From an uncultured Fretibacterium sp. (GTDB lineage Bacteria; Synergistota; Synergistia; Synergistales; Aminobacteriaceae), in NCBI GenBank assembly GCA_937892105.1, contig CALAUZ010000088.1, positions 1 to 6,002 on the forward strand: a stretch of 6,002 nucleotides of DNA. The letters run 5' to 3'. The notes under the pieces are model-generated. The model was not told where the DNA came from. It worked only from the letters and a program-made list of their open reading frames with translations, and did no database searches. The position numbers and the translations under genes were made by a program. Positions 5,329 to 6,002 of this stretch are shown piece after piece. Positions within the stretch are counted from its first letter, which is position 1, and each line of letters begins with the position of its first letter.

Positions 5329-6002
5329 ATGAAGAAGCTTTATGCTGCAATCATGATGTGTGTGCTATGGGCTGTAACTGGTTACGCGCTCCCTTCACGC
5401 TATGACCTTAGGGATTACGGCAGAGTCACTAGCATTAAGAATCAGGGAGTTCCCGGGCCGTGTTGGGCATTTGCTGCACTGGGAGCTATGGAGAGCAATT
5501 ACCTCACTCAGAAGCTCAACTCTGACGGAAAAATCCCAGACTTGTTGGAGATGCAGTTAGCGTTCTACACCTACAGAGATCCAGATAACGCGCGCAACTT
5601 CACTCCGCTCCATAACTCTGGGACTCTGAGACTCGAGGGTAGTGCTTATCGAGCAGCAGCTTTCCTGATGAGACTCTCTGGGCCTACAGACGAGAAGACT
5701 CTACCCTACAGCACTAACATGCCGAGTTCAGAGCAGAAATCTCTCGCTAAGAAAAGCCCCGAGTCCTTCAAGCGGGCGATGCGCTTACGAGATGTGTACT
5801 TCCTAGCCGGCAACCAGAAGCTCAACGATAACACTAAGAAGGAGCTAATCATGCAGCACGGAGCAATCTATGTGAGTATCTACAGCGATCCCATGACTCC
5901 CATTGCCGAGCCCATACAGTGTTCCAGTCGCTCCATTTTTTTCAAAATTTGCCATTGCTGGCTGTGCGAGCAGGAACCGGGCTTTGCTAGGGCGGGGTTC
6001 CT
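5329..6002 (+). CDS. Secreted papain-family (C1A) cysteine peptidase, 3'-truncated by the window end
   Basis: The frame is open for 224 codons to the last base. A good site GGAGG (5315-5319) lies 9 bases before ATG 5329. The product begins with a signal peptide (MKKLYAAIMMCVLWAVTGYA, cleavage after residue 20) and goes almost directly into the catalytic domain: LPSRYDLRDYG (21-31), KNQGVPGPCWAFAALGAMES (37-56). In papain-type enzymes the Gln of this block (Q39) forms the oxyanion hole and the Cys (C45) is the nucleophile. There is no room for the usual inhibitory propeptide. EMQLAFYTY (74-82) matches the helix after the nucleophile. The catalytic His and Asn, expected downstream in an NHAVxIVGWDD-like block, are not in the window. 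Residues from about 190 (after YVSIYSDPMTP) are Cys- and Phe-rich and unlike the rest, so the true gene may be interrupted there. Nine of eleven Thr codons up to there are ACT, against 2 of 18 in glgC. The product probably cleaves proteins outside the cytoplasm. Confidence 0.88.
   Translation, partial: MKKLYAAIMMCVLWAVTGYALPSRYDLRDYGRVTSIKNQGVPGPCWAFAALGAMESNYLTQKLNSDGKIPDLLEMQLAFYTYRDPDNARNFTPLHNSGTLRLEGSAYRAAAFLMRLSGPTDEKTLPYSTNMPSSEQKSLAKKSPESFKRAMRLRDVYFLAGNQKLNDNTKKELIMQHGAIYVSIYSDPMTPIAEPIQCSSRSIFFKICHCWLCEQEPGFARAGF
5893..6002. other. Anomalous terminal segment, possible edge of a repeated or inserted element
   Basis: From about 5893 the peptidase-like protein pattern is lost although the frame stays open. 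The stretch has a 7-T run (5936-5942), a small gcca/tggc hairpin (5951-5962) and a terminal inverted repeat. Two of the three plus-strand frames stay open to the end and the third to about 5988, as expected of non-coding or foreign DNA with few stops. The exact junction cannot be set without an intact homologue. It could equally be a divergent part of the real peptidase or an assembly join. Confidence 0.3.
5972..6002. repeat. Inverted repeat at the window end
   Basis: The arms aggaacc (5972-5978) and ggttcct (5996-6002) are perfect reverse complements around a G+C-rich 17-base loop. The second arm ends exactly at the last base, and the first arm is preceded by C, so the stem might extend by one pair beyond the window. 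No T-run follows within view, so I do not call it a terminator. Confidence 0.6.

Noticed and set aside
5964..6002. GTGCG followed by a hairpin, resembling the 5' end of a group II intron
   Set aside because: Five bases plus a stem are too little. No further domain or reverse transcriptase is visible before the window ends.
1..6002. CRISPR array, tRNA, rRNA, riboswitch, toxin-antitoxin or defence genes
   Set aside because: I found no regularly spaced repeats, cloverleaf or conserved leader, nor any gene of these types. The window is mostly ordinary housekeeping and envelope genes.

Overview
The window looks like chromosomal housekeeping DNA from an anaerobic bacterium. The best guess is Synergistota or a Clostridia-like lineage. 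This rests on the type of GlgC, the Clostridia-like MnmA motifs (TPNPCVDCN and a CC pair), the AGGAGG-type ribosome sites and several small Sec-exported proteins. The taxon is an inference from remembered family patterns and was not tested. Both ends of the window cut through genes, so this may be a short contig.

Layout. (1) Positions 2-1258, plus strand: glgC, ADP-glucose pyrophosphorylase, lacking about 20 N-terminal codons, closed by a strong intrinsic terminator. (2) Positions about 1405-2905, plus strand: a promoter-like region and a two-gene operon of exported proteins. The first is an uncharacterised protein whose start appears to be a non-standard ATA codon. Three bases after it comes an SH3b-domain protein with a BamE/SmpA-like C-terminal half. 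A second terminator follows, with the same stem core as the glgC terminator. (3) Positions 2936-5206, minus strand: a PLP-dependent class I/II aminotransferase and, 9 nt downstream, mnmA (tRNA 2-thiouridylase). They are probably co-transcribed and converge on the exported-protein operon. (4) Positions 5207-5328: a divergent promoter region. (5) Positions 5329-6002, plus strand: the N-terminal part of a secreted papain-family (C1A) cysteine peptidase that runs off the end. Its last ~110 bases look unlike the rest of the gene and end in an inverted repeat.

How the genes relate: glgC supplies ADP-glucose for glycogen, but no other glycogen gene is visible. Aminotransferase and mnmA share a transcript but no obvious pathway. 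The two-gene operon and the peptidase all encode envelope or exported proteins. I see no RNA gene, CRISPR array, complete mobile element, or evidence of a new multi-gene system. The points most worth checking are the ATA start, the shared terminator core, the odd 3' tail and threonine codon use of the peptidase, and the CxxC motif of MnmA.
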